Shown one piece after another: positions 63,307 to 64,000 of a stretch of 64,000 bases of DNA (position 1 is the stretch's first letter; each line of letters opens with the position of its first letter). Position numbers and translations under genes: made by a program. A model generated the notes under the pieces. It ran no database searches. It was not told where the DNA came from and saw nothing but the letters and a program-made list of their open reading frames with translations. Where the stretch lies: the NCBI RefSeq assembly GCF_020873915.1, contig NZ_JAHWGP010000003.1:248001-312000 (forward strand). Reading direction: 5' to 3'. This stretch comes from Streptomyces sp. DH5 (lineage in GTDB: Bacteria; Actinomycetota; Actinomycetes; Streptomycetales; Streptomycetaceae).

Positions 63307-64000
63307 TCAGTCCGAGATGAGGCCCTCGCGCAACTGGGCGAGGGTCCGGGTGAGCAGCCGCGAGACGTGCATCTGGGAGATGCCGACCTCCTCGCCGATC
63401 TGCGACTGGGTCATGTTGGCGAAGAAGCGCAGCATGATGATCCGCCGTTCCCGGGGCGGCAGCTTGGCCAGCAGCGGCTTGAGCGACTCCCGGTACTCCA
63501 CGCCCTCCAGCGCCGTGTCCTCGTAGCCGAGGCGGTCGGCGAGCGAGCCCTCGCCGCCGTCGTCCTCGGGCGCGGGGGAGTCGAGCGAGGACGCCGTGTA
63601 CGCGTTGCCGACGGCGAGCCCGTCGACCACGTCCTCCTCCGACACGCCGAGCACGGCGGCGAGTTCGGCGACCGTCGGGGAGCGGTCCAGCTTCTGGGAG
63701 AGCTCGTCGCCGGCCTTGGTCAGCGCCAGGCGGAGCTCCTGGAGCCGGCGCGGCACCCGCACCGACCACGACGTGTCGCGGAAGAACCGCTTGATCTCGC
63801 CGACCACCGTCGGCATGGCGAACGTCGGGAACTCCACACCCCGTTCGCAGTCGAAACGGTCGATCGCCTTGATCAGCCCGATGGTGCCGACCTGGACGAT
63901 GTCCTCCATCGGCTCGTTGCGCGAGCGGAAGCGCGCCGCCGCGTAGCGCACCAGGGGGAGGTTGAGCTCGATCAGGGTGTCCCGGACGTAGGCACGCTCC
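63307..64000 (-). CDS. SigB/SigF-family RNA polymerase sigma factor (partial)
   Basis: 231 codons are visible; the gene runs off the right edge in frame (the edge reads [24 protein letters not shown]). Region 2 shows [44 protein letters not shown]; region 3 [12 protein letters not shown]; region 4 [44 protein letters not shown]. Neighbouring order suggests the sigN/sigF locus, but I cannot tell which of the two. Such sigma factors are controlled by the partner-switching proteins seen elsewhere in the window. Confidence 0.94.
   Translation of the reverse strand, partial: ERAYVRDTLIELNLPLVRYAAARFRSRNEPMEDIVQVGTIGLIKAIDRFDCERGVEFPTFAMPTVVGEIKRFFRDTSWSVRVPRRLQELRLALTKAGDELSQKLDRSPTVAELAAVLGVSEEDVVDGLAVGNAYTASSLDSPAPEDDGGEGSLADRLGYEDTALEGVEYRESLKPLLAKLPPRERRIIMLRFFANMTQSQIGEEVGISQMHVSRLLTRTLAQLREGLISD

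Overview
The window is chromosomal DNA of a Streptomyces or very close relative. The evidence is very high G+C with G/C-rich third codon positions, many GTG starts, F420-dependent enzymes, WhiB/SigB-era regulatory families (anti-sigma ATPases, STAS, ANTAR), three parS-type palindromes, and Streptomyces-type DnaA boxes. Gene order (cydABCD, HAD, F420 enzyme, kptA, two ABC-2 pairs, serS, pheA, DyP peroxidase with a copper cluster, HtrA protease) matches what I remember of the origin-proximal core of the S. coelicolor chromosome (around SCO3945-SCO4035). The order is seen directly; the species parallel is recall, not a search.

Layout. 0-4.8 kb: end of cydA, then cydB and a fused cydCD, which form the cytochrome bd oxidase and its assembly exporter. 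4.9-10.3 kb: secreted M23 peptidase, HAD phosphatase, F420 (LLM) oxidoreductase, KptA and a hydrolase-SDR fusion. 10.5-14.1 kb: two ABC-2 exporter pairs. 14.1-18.1 kb: a tRNA-like relic, a HAD/serS couple, a DnaA-box cluster and pheA. 18.2-24.6 kb: copper trafficking block on the minus strand (Tat DyP peroxidase, CopC-CopD fusion, PCuAC, Sco, YcnI, membrane protein). 24.9-33.8 kb: signalling and housekeeping genes (two anti-sigma-type ATPases, aminopeptidase P, a SpoIIE-type phosphatase with eroded metal sites, a degenerate Prim-Pol protein, SEC-C protein, GDPD). 34-42.6 kb: HtrA protease, tRNA-Ser(TGA), GNAT, DinB, intact Prim-Pol, small secreted protein, ECF sigma factor, acyl-CoA ligase. 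42.7-47.8 kb: a 1405-residue PAS/pseudokinase/double-receiver protein, tRNA-Ser(GCT), tRNA-Arg(ACG). 47.9-51.9 kb: zinc ribbon, FAD oxidase, K+ channel, membrane protein, DUF2797. 51.9-62.8 kb: accessory segment rich in gene decay (amidohydrolase tail, broken histidine kinase fused to a glycosyltransferase tail, broken YceI gene, frameshifted MFS extension) among intact MFS/TetR, F420, STAS, ANTAR and MFS/MarR genes. 62.9-64 kb: 64-residue membrane protein and the 3' part of a SigB/SigF-type sigma gene running off the right edge.

Themes. Chromosome maintenance: three perfect parS sites and two DnaA-box clusters plus a lone box lie in the first 32 kb, placing the window near oriC. Regulation by partner switching: HATPase anti-sigma proteins, a STAS antagonist, a SpoIIE-like protein and a SigB-family sigma factor are all present but scattered. 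Several signalling proteins carry lost catalytic residues (Gln for His in the large kinase, Ser for Asp in the phosphatase, no Asp pair in one Prim-Pol). I found no CRISPR array, insertion sequence, prophage or biosynthetic cluster. The nearest thing to an undescribed system is the combination of degenerate signalling scaffolds and solitary Prim-Pol proteins in this origin-proximal region.
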